Part shown: in pieces, positions 8,989-17,466 of the stretch
Position numbering within the stretch: position 1 is the first letter of the stretch
How the letters are laid out: the number at the start of each line of letters is the position of its first letter
The notes under the pieces: generated by a model
What the model saw: the letters and a program-made list of their open reading frames with translations, nothing else
Databases searched by the model: none
What the model was told of the DNA's origin: nothing
Translations under genes and position numbers: made by a program
Assembly: GCF_011405655.1 (NCBI RefSeq)
Contig: NZ_AP022829.1
Coordinates: 1,597,001-1,661,000 of the forward strand
Length of the DNA: 64,000 nucleotides
From: Adlercreutzia hattorii
GTDB lineage: Bacteria > Actinomycetota > Coriobacteriia > Coriobacteriales > Eggerthellaceae
Direction of reading: 5' to 3'

Positions 8989-9861
8989 ATGGCCTTCGCT
9001 ATCGTCACCGATTCCTCCTCCAACCTCACCGAGGAGGTCATCGACCAGTTCGACCTGCATATCCTCCCCTTAACGTTCATGGTGGACGGCGAGGAGCACC
9101 ACAGCTACCTCAAGGGGCACAAAACCGACCTTAAGCAGTTCTATACCATGATGCGCGAGGGCAAGGTCATCACCACCTCGCTGCCGAACCTGAAGGATTC
9201 CCGCGAACTTCTGGAAGGACTTCTCGCCTCGGGCGAAGACGTGCTCTACATCGGGTTCTCCAGCGGGCTTTCCGGCACCTACCAGGCCATCGACCTTTTG
9301 CTGGCGGAACTGGCCGACGCCTACCCCGATCGCACGGTGCTTTCGGTGGACACCCTGGCCGCCTCCCTTGGCGAGGGGCTGCTCGTTTGGTATGCCGCCA
9401 AAATGCGCGAAGAGGGCAAGGGCATCCAGGAGGTTTGCGACTGGCTGGAGGCCAACAAGCTGCATCTGGCCCACTGGTTCACGGTGGATGACCTCATGTT
9501 CCTGTTCCGCGGCGGTCGCGTCTCGCGCACGAGCGCCTGGGCAGGCACCCTTCTGAACATCAAGCCGGTCATGCACGTAGACGACGAGGGGCACCTCATT
9601 CCGCTCGAGAAAGTGCGCGGGCGCAAGAAATCGCTGAAGGCGCTCGTCGACCACATGGAGCAGACGGCCACGGCGCCGGTGGCCGACCAGACGGTGTTCA
9701 TCACCCACGGCGACTGCATCGAGGACGCCGAGTACGTGGCCGACCTCGTGCGCGAGCGCTTCGGCGTCACCGACATTCTCATCAACTACGTGGATCCGGT
9801 CATCGGTGCCCATTCGGGCCCCGGCACCATGGCCCTGTTCTTCCTGGCCAGTGAGCGATAA
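8989..9861 (+). CDS. DegV family fatty-acid-binding protein
   Basis: DegV proteins (FakB in firmicutes) bind a fatty acid, in the best-known cases for phosphorylation by a FakA kinase. The 290-residue protein has the N-terminal TDSSSNL motif, the central FSSGLSGTYQ motif and a C-terminal HSGPGTM motif that together line the lipid site. The ATG at 8989 is preceded by TAAGGAG; an upstream in-frame start at 8893 would add 32 residues unlike the family. It is divergent from ileS and its end overlaps dinB by 11 bases. No fakA-like gene is in the window, so the partner is unknown. Confidence 0.9.
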   Translation: MAFAIVTDSSSNLTEEVIDQFDLHILPLTFMVDGEEHHSYLKGHKTDLKQFYTMMREGKVITTSLPNLKDSRELLEGLLASGEDVLYIGFSSGLSGTYQAIDLLLAELADAYPDRTVLSVDTLAASLGEGLLVWYAAKMREEGKGIQEVCDWLEANKLHLAHWFTVDDLMFLFRGGRVSRTSAWAGTLLNIKPVMHVDDEGHLIPLEKVRGRKKSLKALVDHMEQTATAPVADQTVFITHGDCIEDAEYVADLVRERFGVTDILINYVDPVIGAHSGPGTMALFFLASER

Positions 9862-11149
9862 CGGCGCTTGTCTGCCACCGTGGGAAGGGCCGGCCATCCT
9901 GCTGGTGGACCTGGACGCCTTCTTCGCCTCCGTCGAGCAGCTGGATCACCCGGCCTGGCGGGGCAAGCCCGTCATCGTCGGCGGCGACGCGGACGCCCAC
10001 GGAGTCGTCTCCACCTGCTCCTACGAGGCCCGCGCCTTCGGGGTGCGCAGCGCCATGGCCTCGTCGCTGGCGCGAGAGCTGTGCCCTGATGCCATCTGGA
10101 CCCACGGGAACTTCCACCGCTACCGCAAGGTTTCCGCCGCCATCATGGCCATCCTGAGGGACGAGACGCCCCACGTGCAGCAGGTCTCCATCGACGAGGC
10201 CTTCATGGACGTCACCCCCACCGCCGTGAACACCGAGCACCCGGTTCTCGTGGCCCAGCGCATCCAGGAGCGCGTGGCCGCCCTCGGCGTCACCTGCTCC
10301 ATCGGCGTGGGCACCTCCAAATCTGTGGCGAAAATCGCCTCGGACCGCGACAAGCCCCGAGGGCTCACCGTGGTCTTTCCCGGCACCGAGGCGGCGTTTC
10401 TGGAGAAGCTCCCCGTGCGCACGCTCTCCGGCGTGGGCGCCGCCGCCGAGAAGACGCTTCTTGCCCACGGCGTGCGCACCTTGGGAGATATGGGCCGGGC
10501 CGACGGTGCCCTGCTGCGAAAGATCTTCGGGAAGAACGGCGAGATGATGCGCGATAGGGCCCTGGGACGAGATCGGTCGGAAGTGGCCGAGGACGACGAG
10601 GTGAAGTCGGTCTCCAACGAGGTGACCTATGCGCGCGATTTGGAGACGCGCGAGGACATCGAGGCGGCGCTTTCCACTATTTCGGCGAAGGTGGGAAGGC
10701 GTCTGCGCCGAAAGGGGCTCAAAGGTCGCACCGTGGCCGTGAAGGTGCGTTACGACAACCGCACGACCCGCTCGGCCCAGTGCGCGCTTCCCGCTCCCAC
10801 CGACGACGACATCGCGTTCGCCCCCGTGGCGCACCGCCTGGCACAGGAGCTGTGGGCCCCGGGCATGAAGGTGCGCCTGCTCGGCGTGGCCGTGACCCAT
10901 TTCGAGGAGGACGGCGCGCCGGTGCAGGAAACGCTCTTCGACGCGGCCGCCCTCGGAGGCGACGACCGTGCAGACGCGACCCAAGGCGCAGCGCTCATCC
11001 GCGACGAGAAGAAGCGCCGCAGCCTTCTCGCCGCCACCGACGCTTTGCAGGAGCGCTTCGGCGATGGCACGGTGCGCTTCGGCTTCGAGCTGCGCCAATC
11101 CGGCAACACCACCGGCTCCTCCTCGAAAAACGTCGAGGACTACAAGTAG
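9851..11149 (+). CDS. dinB: DNA polymerase IV, Y family
   Basis: Error-prone translesion polymerase. The 432-residue sequence shows the Y-family catalytic motifs DLDAFFASVE (metal-binding Asp near the N-terminus) and SIDEAFMDVT (Asp-Glu pair). It also shows the STCSYEAR/FGVRSAM finger region and a little-finger domain towards the C-terminus. I choose the GTG at 9851, which lies inside the degV end and implies translational coupling; no strong ribosome binding site is visible. A longer reading from 9806 adds only residues antiparallel to DegV coding sequence. The C-terminus lacks an obvious beta-clamp motif. Confidence 0.92.
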   Translation: MSDNGACLPPWEGPAILLVDLDAFFASVEQLDHPAWRGKPVIVGGDADAHGVVSTCSYEARAFGVRSAMASSLARELCPDAIWTHGNFHRYRKVSAAIMAILRDETPHVQQVSIDEAFMDVTPTAVNTEHPVLVAQRIQERVAALGVTCSIGVGTSKSVAKIASDRDKPRGLTVVFPGTEAAFLEKLPVRTLSGVGAAAEKTLLAHGVRTLGDMGRADGALLRKIFGKNGEMMRDRALGRDRSEVAEDDEVKSVSNEVTYARDLETREDIEAALSTISAKVGRRLRRKGLKGRTVAVKVRYDNRTTRSAQCALPAPTDDDIAFAPVAHRLAQELWAPGMKVRLLGVAVTHFEEDGAPVQETLFDAAALGGDDRADATQGAALIRDEKKRRSLLAATDALQERFGDGTVRFGFELRQSGNTTGSSSKNVEDYK

Positions 11150-11194
11150 CTTCCCTTACAATAGACGTCAGTAAACGCGACAGAAGGAGCGAGC

Positions 11195-12022
11195 ATGGCG
11201 CTGGTTTTGGCGATCGACATACGGAACACGAGGACGAGAATCGGGCTGGCGCTTGACGGGCGGCTCGTCTCCCAGTGGGCCGTCCCCACCGATCCCGACG
11301 AGACGGCCGACGGCGCCGTGGCCTGCGTCCTCGGCTTCTTCGACGCCCTCGCCCGCGGCCTGGCGCCCATCGAGGAAGGCGCACCCGGCGCCATCGACCT
11401 TCCCGAGAGCGCGCCTTTGGCGGACGGGGCCATCATCGCCTCGGTCATCCCGGCCCTCACCGGCGTATGGGCCGACGCGGCGCGGCGTCTCACGGACGCG
11501 CGCCCGCTCACCGTGGGCCCGGGCCTGAAGACGGGCCTCAAGATGAACTTCTCCGATCCTGTGGCCGTGGGCGCCGACCGCGTCGCCGAGATGGTGGGCG
11601 CCAAGAGCACCTACGGCGCGCCGGCCCTCGTCATCGATCTGGGTACCTCCACCACCTTCGAGCTTTTGGACGAGACGGGAGCCTTCCGCGGCGGCATCAT
11701 CGCCCCGGGCATGAAACTCGGCGCCCAGGCGCTGGCCCGCGGGGCCGCCCAGCTGGCCGCCGTGGAGCTTCGAGCCCCCAAGTCGCTGCTCGGCCGCACC
11801 ACCGTCGAGGCCATGCAGGCGGGCATCGTCATGGGGGAGGTGGCCCGCATCGACGGCCTCATCGATATGATCTGGGCCGATTGCGGCTACACGACCCCCG
11901 TCATCCTCGTGGGCCAAGACGCCGAGACCATCGCCGCGCTCATGGCGCACGCCGTCACCGTCGACCAGACCCTCGCCCTCCGCGGCCTTCTGGAACTCTA
12001 TACCGCGAACACACGACGTTAA
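11195..12022 (+). CDS. coaX: Type III pantothenate kinase
   Basis: Phosphorylates pantothenate, the first step of coenzyme A synthesis, in an ASKHA-fold dimer. Recognisable motifs are DPVAVGADRVAE with the catalytic Asp, DLGTSTTFE (second phosphate-binding loop) and GGIIAPGM. The 275-residue length fits the family. The first phosphate loop is unusual: the normal D-[IV]-G-N-T reads DIRNTRT, with Arg in place of the loop glycine. GAAGGAG lies before the ATG. The gene converges with the glycosyltransferase and the two stop codons overlap. Confidence 0.88.
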   Translation: MALVLAIDIRNTRTRIGLALDGRLVSQWAVPTDPDETADGAVACVLGFFDALARGLAPIEEGAPGAIDLPESAPLADGAIIASVIPALTGVWADAARRLTDARPLTVGPGLKTGLKMNFSDPVAVGADRVAEMVGAKSTYGAPALVIDLGTSTTFELLDETGAFRGGIIAPGMKLGAQALARGAAQLAAVELRAPKSLLGRTTVEAMQAGIVMGEVARIDGLIDMIWADCGYTTPVILVGQDAETIAALMAHAVTVDQTLALRGLLELYTANTRR

Positions 12023-13038
12023 TTAAACTTGAAGATTTTCTGGGCGATCTGGTAGCCCTTGAGTCCGATCTTCTCGCCGGCCTCCGTGGGCAGATTCGTG
12101 GCCAGATTCAGCGCGTTGGAGCGGACCCGGCGGTACAGCGACGGGTTTTGCTCCTTCAAATAGGCCCATATGTCCTTCAGATCCTGCTCGTCGGTCTCGC
12201 CTCCGCGCATGCGCAGAAACACCGAGCAGATGCACATCATCATGGAGAGGTAGTTGCGCAGGTAGTGGCGCAGATGGCGGTTGCGCACGGCCTGCGGGTC
12301 CACGTTGTCAATCATCTGCCGTGTGACGCGCAGCTGCTGGTCCATGCGGCCCATCATGACCTTCTCGTTGACCGACTGGTCCTCGCGGCCGATGAAGTAA
12401 TGGTAGGCGTCCACGTTGAAGTAGCGCATGGTGCGCACGTAGACCAAGGGCTCGTAGACGAAGATGTTGTCCACGTAGAAGGTGTGCTCGGGCAGCTCAA
12501 GGTGCATTTTGCGCAGCATCTCGGTGCGATAGTACACCGAGTGCATGAGCAAATACTGACTCGGCAGGAAGGTTCCCACCTCGTCCCAGCCGAACTCGTA
12601 GCCCTCGGGCAGCACGTTGCCGTAGCCCATGACCTTCTGCTCCCCCTCGTCCACCTTGTCGTAGACGTAGTTGGCCACCACCATGTCGCAGGGCACCGGC
12701 GCATCCAGCTGGCTGCGCAGATACACCATGAGCGGAAACATCGCCGCGGGATCCAGCCAGTCGTCGGAGTCGACCACCTTGAAGTAGAAGCCGCTCGCGT
12801 TCGCGAGCCCCGTGTTCACCGCGCCGCCGTGGCCCTTGTTGGGCTGATGGATGGCGCGGACAATGTCGGGGTGCTCGTTCTGCCAGCGGTCGCAAATGGC
12901 CGCCGTGTCGTCCTTGGTCGACCCGTCGTCCACGAGCAGGATCTCGATGTCCTCGCCGCAGGCGAGCAGCGTCTCCACGCAATGATCCATATAGGCTGTC
13001 GAGTTGTAGCAGGGCACGGCGAACGTGATGGTCTTCAA
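12019..13038 (-). CDS. Family 2 glycosyltransferase
   Basis: A GT-A fold transferase using a nucleotide sugar. FAVPCYN opens the domain, LLVDDGSTKDD binds the nucleotide, KVVDSDDWLD is the DxD metal site, and GHGGAVNTGL is also conserved. I choose a TTG start at 13038 because AAGGAGG ends 4 bases before it and the domain begins at once; a GTG at 13080 would add 14 residues. It lies just downstream of glf, so it may add galactofuranose to a cell-surface glycan. That role is inferred from the neighbour. No membrane segments are seen. Confidence 0.85.
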   Translation of the reverse strand: MKTITFAVPCYNSTAYMDHCVETLLACGEDIEILLVDDGSTKDDTAAICDRWQNEHPDIVRAIHQPNKGHGGAVNTGLANASGFYFKVVDSDDWLDPAAMFPLMVYLRSQLDAPVPCDMVVANYVYDKVDEGEQKVMGYGNVLPEGYEFGWDEVGTFLPSQYLLMHSVYYRTEMLRKMHLELPEHTFYVDNIFVYEPLVYVRTMRYFNVDAYHYFIGREDQSVNEKVMMGRMDQQLRVTRQMIDNVDPQAVRNRHLRHYLRNYLSMMMCICSVFLRMRGGETDEQDLKDIWAYLKEQNPSLYRRVRSNALNLATNLPTEAGEKIGLKGYQIAQKIFKFN

Positions 13039-13093
13039 AAGCGCCTCCTTCGTCGGGGTCTCGGTGCGCGGGTGTTCCACCTCGCGCGGCGTC

Positions 13094-14323
13094 CTAGGCG
13101 TCGGCCGTCTCCGTCAGGATCTTCTCGGATGCGGCCAGGGCGTCGGCGACCACCTTGTCCATGTTGAAATAGCGGTACTCGGCCAGACGCCCCAGCGGAT
13201 GGAAGTTCGGCAGCGCGTCGGTCAGGCGGCGGTAGCGCGCGTAGAGCGCGTCGTTGTCATCGTTGATGATGGCGTAGTAGGGAATCTGGGTCGCCGGATC
13301 CTCGTAGGCCCGGGAGTACTCGCGCATGATGGTGGTCTTGTCGCCGGTCTGCTCCGTGAGCCACTTGAACTCGGTGATGCGGGTGTAGTCCTCGGTCACC
13401 GTGTAGTTCACGGTGCCGCAGGGCAAATGGTAGGTCTCGTCGAAGGTCTCGTAGACAAAATCGAGGGAGCGGTAGGGCAAGCGCCCGAAGCGTCCCAAGA
13501 ACAGCTCGTCGAGGGGGCCGGTGTAGACGATGGGTCCCTCGAAGGACGCGCCCTTGATATGAATGGCCTCCAAGGGGGCGTCTTCCTCGCGGCCGGCGAA
13601 GACGAGATCGAAGACGCTTTCCGCCTCGGTGCCCAGGCAGACGGTGATCTTCTCGTGGCCGAGCAGGTTCTCGAACAGGCGCGTGTAGCCATCGATCGGC
13701 ATCCCCTGGAAGGCGTCCTGGAAGTAGCGGTTGTCCCGGGAGATGAACACGGGCACGCGCGCGGTCACCGAGGGATCCACTTCCTCGGGAGTGAGGCCCC
13801 ATTGCTTCTGGGTATAGTAGAGGAACACGTTCTGGTAGACGAAGTCCGCCACCTCCTGAAGCTCCGGATCCTCCTGGGCGCGCAGCTCGTTGATGGTGAC
13901 CTTGCGCTCGTCGCCGAAGGTGTCGACGAGCTTCTCGATGAGCCGGGCCGCCTTCTCGTCGCCGAAGGCAATTTCCATGGAGTTCTTGTTGAAGGGCACG
14001 GGCATGTAGGTGCCATACCAATCGGCAAGCACCCGGTGCTGGTAGCTCGACCACTCGGTGAAGCGGGCAAGATAGTCGTAGGCGCGCTGGTCGTTGGTAT
14101 GGAAGATGTGCGGCCCGTAGCGGTGCACGAGCACCCCGGCCTCGTCGTACTCGTCGTACATGTTGCCGGCGATGTGCGCGCGCTTCTCGATGACGAGCAC
14201 GCGAAGACCGCCCTCTTCGGCAAGCTGCCGGGCACTGACAGCCCCGGCAAAACCGGAGCCGACAACGACGGCGTCGTAGTCTTCGATGGCGATATCGCGG
14301 AAATCGGCGTAATTAACGGCCAT
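13094..14323 (-). CDS. glf: UDP-galactopyranose mutase
   Basis: Flavoenzyme interconverting UDP-galactopyranose and UDP-galactofuranose, the precursor of galactofuranosyl glycans. The FAD-binding VVVGSGFAGAVSARQLAE is followed by the mutase signatures HRYGPHIFHTN, NYTV, TRITEFK and YYAIINDDN. The 409-residue reading starts at the ATG at 14323, after AGGGAGAG, about 18 residues before the Rossmann motif; a longer reading to 14461 would overlap the region upstream of pta. It is followed after about 55 bases by a glycosyltransferase, making a small surface-glycan operon. Confidence 0.94.
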   Translation of the reverse strand: MAVNYADFRDIAIEDYDAVVVGSGFAGAVSARQLAEEGGLRVLVIEKRAHIAGNMYDEYDEAGVLVHRYGPHIFHTNDQRAYDYLARFTEWSSYQHRVLADWYGTYMPVPFNKNSMEIAFGDEKAARLIEKLVDTFGDERKVTINELRAQEDPELQEVADFVYQNVFLYYTQKQWGLTPEEVDPSVTARVPVFISRDNRYFQDAFQGMPIDGYTRLFENLLGHEKITVCLGTEAESVFDLVFAGREEDAPLEAIHIKGASFEGPIVYTGPLDELFLGRFGRLPYRSLDFVYETFDETYHLPCGTVNYTVTEDYTRITEFKWLTEQTGDKTTIMREYSRAYEDPATQIPYYAIINDDNDALYARYRRLTDALPNFHPLGRLAEYRYFNMDKVVADALAASEKILTETADA

Positions 14324-14532
14324 AACGGGTTCTCTCCCTCGTACTCGTTGATGCGAATGGGGCGCCGGCGCTCGGGCGGCGTCGTTCGGAGGATATTGTA
14401 CCCAGCCCGCATCCGATGGCCTCCAAACCCCATACAAACCGAATAAATGAACCTGCCGCACGGTCGCGCCGTGCGGGGCGACGGCCCGTGCTCTATCATG
14501 AGGGCAGGATACCCGTGAGAAAGGACGTTCCC

Positions 14533-15525
14533 GTGAGCCAGTTCCTCGATTCCATGATCGCCCGCGCGAAGGCCGACAAGAAGACCATCGTGCTTCCCGA
14601 GGGCAACGACATCCGCACCCTCAAGGCCGCCGAGGCGATTCTCGCCGAGGGCATCGCCGACCTCATCGTCTTGGGCGACGCCGACGACATCACCGCTGCC
14701 GGCTGCAACTTGGAGGGCGCCCGCATCGTCGACTTCCGCACCTCCGAGCTGCGCGAGCCCTATGCCGAGAAGCTGGCCGAGCTGCGCGCGGCGAAGGGCA
14801 TGACGCTCGAGCAAGCCCTCGAGCTTATGGACAACGAGCTGTACTTCGGCATGATGATGGTGAAGATGGGCGAAGCGGACGGCCTCGTCTCGGGCGCCTG
14901 CCACTCCACCGGCGACGTGCTGCGCCCGGCCCTGCAGATCCTGAAGACCGCTCCTGGCGCGCAGATGGTGAGCTCGTTCTTCGTCATGAACGTGCCCGAC
15001 TGCGACTTGGGCCACCACGGCACCTTCATCTTCTCCGACTGCGGCCTGGAAGTGCAGCCCGACGCCGATCGCCTGGCCCAGATCGCCATCAACGCCGAGG
15101 CGGCGTGGCGGTCGCTGTTCGCCGATGCCGAGCCGGTCATCGCCATGCTGTCGCATTCCTCCTACGGCTCGGCCAAAAACGACGATTCCGACAAGGTGGT
15201 GCGCGCGACGGCCAAGGTGAAGGAGCTCGTGCCCGAACTCGCGGTAGACGGCGAGCTGCAGCTGGACGCCGCCATCGTTCCCGAGATCGGCGCGGCGAAG
15301 GCGCCGGCCTCTCCTGTCGCGGGTCGCGCCAACGTACTCGTGTTCCCGGACATCGATGCGGGCAACATCGGCTACAAGCTGGTGCAGCGCTTGGCGAAGG
15401 CCGAGGCGCTCGGCCCCATCCTGCAGGGTATCGCCGCCCCGGTGAACGACCTGTCGCGCGGCTGCTCGGCCGACGACATCGTGGGCGTGGTGGCCATCAC
15501 CGCCGTGCAGGCGCAGGGGAAATAG
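14533..15525 (+). CDS. pta: Phosphate acetyltransferase
   Basis: Converts acetyl-CoA and phosphate to acetyl phosphate, which AckA (19667-20890) uses to make ATP and acetate. The 330-residue protein is the short form without the N-terminal DRTGG domain. It shows KTIVLPEGND, VSGACHSTGDVLRP, SFFVMNVPD, SHSSYGSAKN and VFPDIDAGNIGYKL. The GTG at 14533 follows GAGAAAGGA at good spacing; GTG at 14515 is a less likely alternative. Unusually, pta and ackA are about 4 kb apart and oppositely oriented here rather than adjacent. Confidence 0.95.
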   Translation: MSQFLDSMIARAKADKKTIVLPEGNDIRTLKAAEAILAEGIADLIVLGDADDITAAGCNLEGARIVDFRTSELREPYAEKLAELRAAKGMTLEQALELMDNELYFGMMMVKMGEADGLVSGACHSTGDVLRPALQILKTAPGAQMVSSFFVMNVPDCDLGHHGTFIFSDCGLEVQPDADRLAQIAINAEAAWRSLFADAEPVIAMLSHSSYGSAKNDDSDKVVRATAKVKELVPELAVDGELQLDAAIVPEIGAAKAPASPVAGRANVLVFPDIDAGNIGYKLVQRLAKAEALGPILQGIAAPVNDLSRGCSADDIVGVVAITAVQAQGK

Positions 15526-15552
15526 CGCTCCTTCTTGCCTTTCCATCCCTCC

Positions 15553-15680
15553 GGGCGCGAGGTGGCCGAGGGGGTGTCGTGCTCAGACAACATTGAAGTG
15601 CAGGGCTCGACGCGGGTCGTCTCATTTTTCTATGCACTTCAATGAACTGCGCGCGGCACCCCCTCGGCCACCTCGCGCCC
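15553..15680. repeat. Nested long inverted repeat (128 bp)
   Basis: Perfect 24-base arms at 15553-15576 and 15657-15680 enclose a second perfect 12-base pair, CATTGAAGTGCA (15591-15602) and TGCACTTCAATG (15633-15644). It lies between convergent pta and the LuxR-type gene. It could act as a bidirectional terminator, though no T-tract follows either arm, or be a MITE-like element. Confidence 0.75.
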
Positions 15681-15712
15681 TGCTCTTCTGGGATTGGGCG
15701 GATTTCTCCTCT

Positions 15713-17169
15713 CTACCCTTTTTTCTCTTCTCTCTCGATGCCGAGTTTCTCGAAGAGTTCGTCGCGGCTGTGGACGCCGAGCTTCTTGTAGACGTGGCGG
15801 ATGTGCGACTTCGCCGTGCCGTTGGCCACGACCATGGCAGAGGCCACCTCGCTGGCCGAGCACCCCTCTAAGAGCAGCGTGAGCACCTCCTTCTCGCGCT
15901 CGCCCAAACCGCAGGCGGCGGCCACGCGATCCACTTTGGCGCGACGGGCCGCATCGAGATCTCCCGTCGCCTGCTCGCCCTCGAAAAGCTCCGCCGAACG
16001 AATCGGCGTGACGCCCCGTCTCACGAGGATGATCATGGCGGCGTTGGCAGCCAGAATAGACAGCAGAACCATGATGTTCGACGCGAATTGCTCGACGAGC
16101 GCGAAGCAGAGCGCCATGCCCAGGCGGCCGACGAGGCATCCGGCGGCGAAGGCCACCATAAGGCCCGTGAAGGCCGCAAGAGTGTGCCGTCGTGCTCCTG
16201 CGCGCTGGCGCACAGGAGCACGACGGCATAGGCGAGGAAAAGGAACATGCCAAGCGCCGCCAGATCAAAGGAAAGCGCAGGCTCGAGGTGAAGATAGGAG
16301 GCGGCTATGACGGCCACGATGATAGCGGGCACAGCGATGGTCGTCAGCGGGAGGACCGCCGCATTTGCCAAGAGCACCACGGCGCAGATGAGCAGCATCG
16401 GAGCGAAGAAATCCCCCGAAGCATAAGAAGCGCTGTCGCCCCCGATACCGGCAAAGGCGATGGCCGTGATGAAGGAGAAGCTGAACAGAAACGTCGCCGA
16501 GGCCGGGTAGCGGAAGGCATCCGCCGGCACGGCCGCGGGCACAGCCGCGGGCACAGCCGCGTCGTCTTCCTCCTTGGCCTGCTCCGAGCGCAGCTTGCGA
16601 GAGAGCACGAACGTCCCCACGAACATGAGCACTCCCATGCACACGCACAGCTTCACCGCCTCCAGGCCCGAGAACACCCAGATGACGAAGGAGGCGAACA
16701 CGCCCGCCAGCACGATATTCCAAATCACCGAAAAGGAGCGCCGATCGATATGCACGGCGAACCACGAGGTCATGGCCACGGGCAGATAGACGCCGAAGAT
16801 AGCGCCGCAAACCCAGTTGACAGGCTCGGGCACGTGGATGCCCGCCCCGAACAGCGCGCAGTACAGCACCAAGGTCGCCTGCACGAGCAGGGCCAGAACC
16901 CAAAGCAATCGACTGCCCACGACGAGCCGTCCCCCCCGTCGCAACCTCCAACCAAGCATAAGCGCGCAGAGGAGCTCGGCGACATAGGAGGCATCAGTAT
17001 AGGAGAACATAAACGCCGTAGTGTGCCACATAGACGGCCAGAAGTACACCTGACCCACGAAGGCCAAGTTGCAGGCCAGGCCCACGAACAAGCTAATGGA
17101 TCCAGCGCCCCTGAAATGCTCCTCGAACCCGAGGCGCAGCCCCGCGATCGTATTCCACAGACGTTTCAT
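15713..17169 (-). pseudogene. LuxR-type regulator with multi-pass membrane domain, frame broken near 16190-16213
   Basis: Read as one gene of about 485 codons, this encodes roughly ten or more membrane helices followed by a C-terminal LuxR helix-turn-helix (GLGEREKEVLTLLLEG through AKSHIRHVYKKLG). The first frame (ATG at 17169) is good to about VVLLCASAQEHDG; the rest, from LAAFTGLMV through the helix-turn-helix, is in the frame one base back, as if one base were missing. The break lies at a perfect 16-bp inverted repeat (16185-16200 and 16213-16228), a typical place for sequencing or assembly error. A second start at GTG 16213 could make the DNA-binding half alone. No slippery heptamer is visible. 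It is divergent from the flavoprotein at 17467, its probable target. Confidence 0.7.
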
Positions 17170-17264
17170 CGCTTACCCCTCCTCTTTTTTGCTATCCCCC
17201 ATGAAACCACAAATAGCAGATGAGCGCCAGCAGCAAAAATGGCAACCTTTCCTCATTTCCAGAA

Positions 17265-17333
17265 AGGTGGGTTAGCAAGGTGGGTTAGCAAGTTCCACCA
17301 CCGCTAACCTACAGGTTATCTCTCACGCTAACC
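17265..17333. promoter_or_regulatory. Cluster of four GGTTAGC half-sites between regulator and flavoprotein
   Basis: A 13-bp unit AGGTGGGTTAGCA is repeated in tandem (17265-17277, 17278-17290), giving GGTTAGC at 17270 and 17283. The inverse GCTAACC occurs at 17303 and 17327, and a small AACCTACAGGTT palindrome lies between. Two direct and two inverted copies form a likely operator for the divergent LuxR-type regulator. The rest of the 297-bp gap holds a weak hairpin near 17370 and the flavoprotein ribosome binding site. Confidence 0.6.
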
Positions 17334-17466
17334 TCAGCGCCGACGCTAAAGTGACCAGTGTGATCGGGGACACCGCGATCCCCGGAGCGCCGGAGCGAAT
17401 GCGTCACGCGACGTCTTCGCCAGACATCAACCCGGCGCGAAGACACCGACCACAAGGGAGTGGAAA

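Noticed and set aside
11275-13167. Plus-strand open frame spanning coaX and the glycosyltransferase
   Set aside because: It joins an out-of-frame part of coaX with the antisense of the glycosyltransferase; neither half resembles a protein family.
16180-16230. Programmed -1 frameshift in the LuxR-type gene
   Set aside because: The hairpin is suggestive, but no slippery X XXY YYZ heptamer lies upstream; an indel is simpler.
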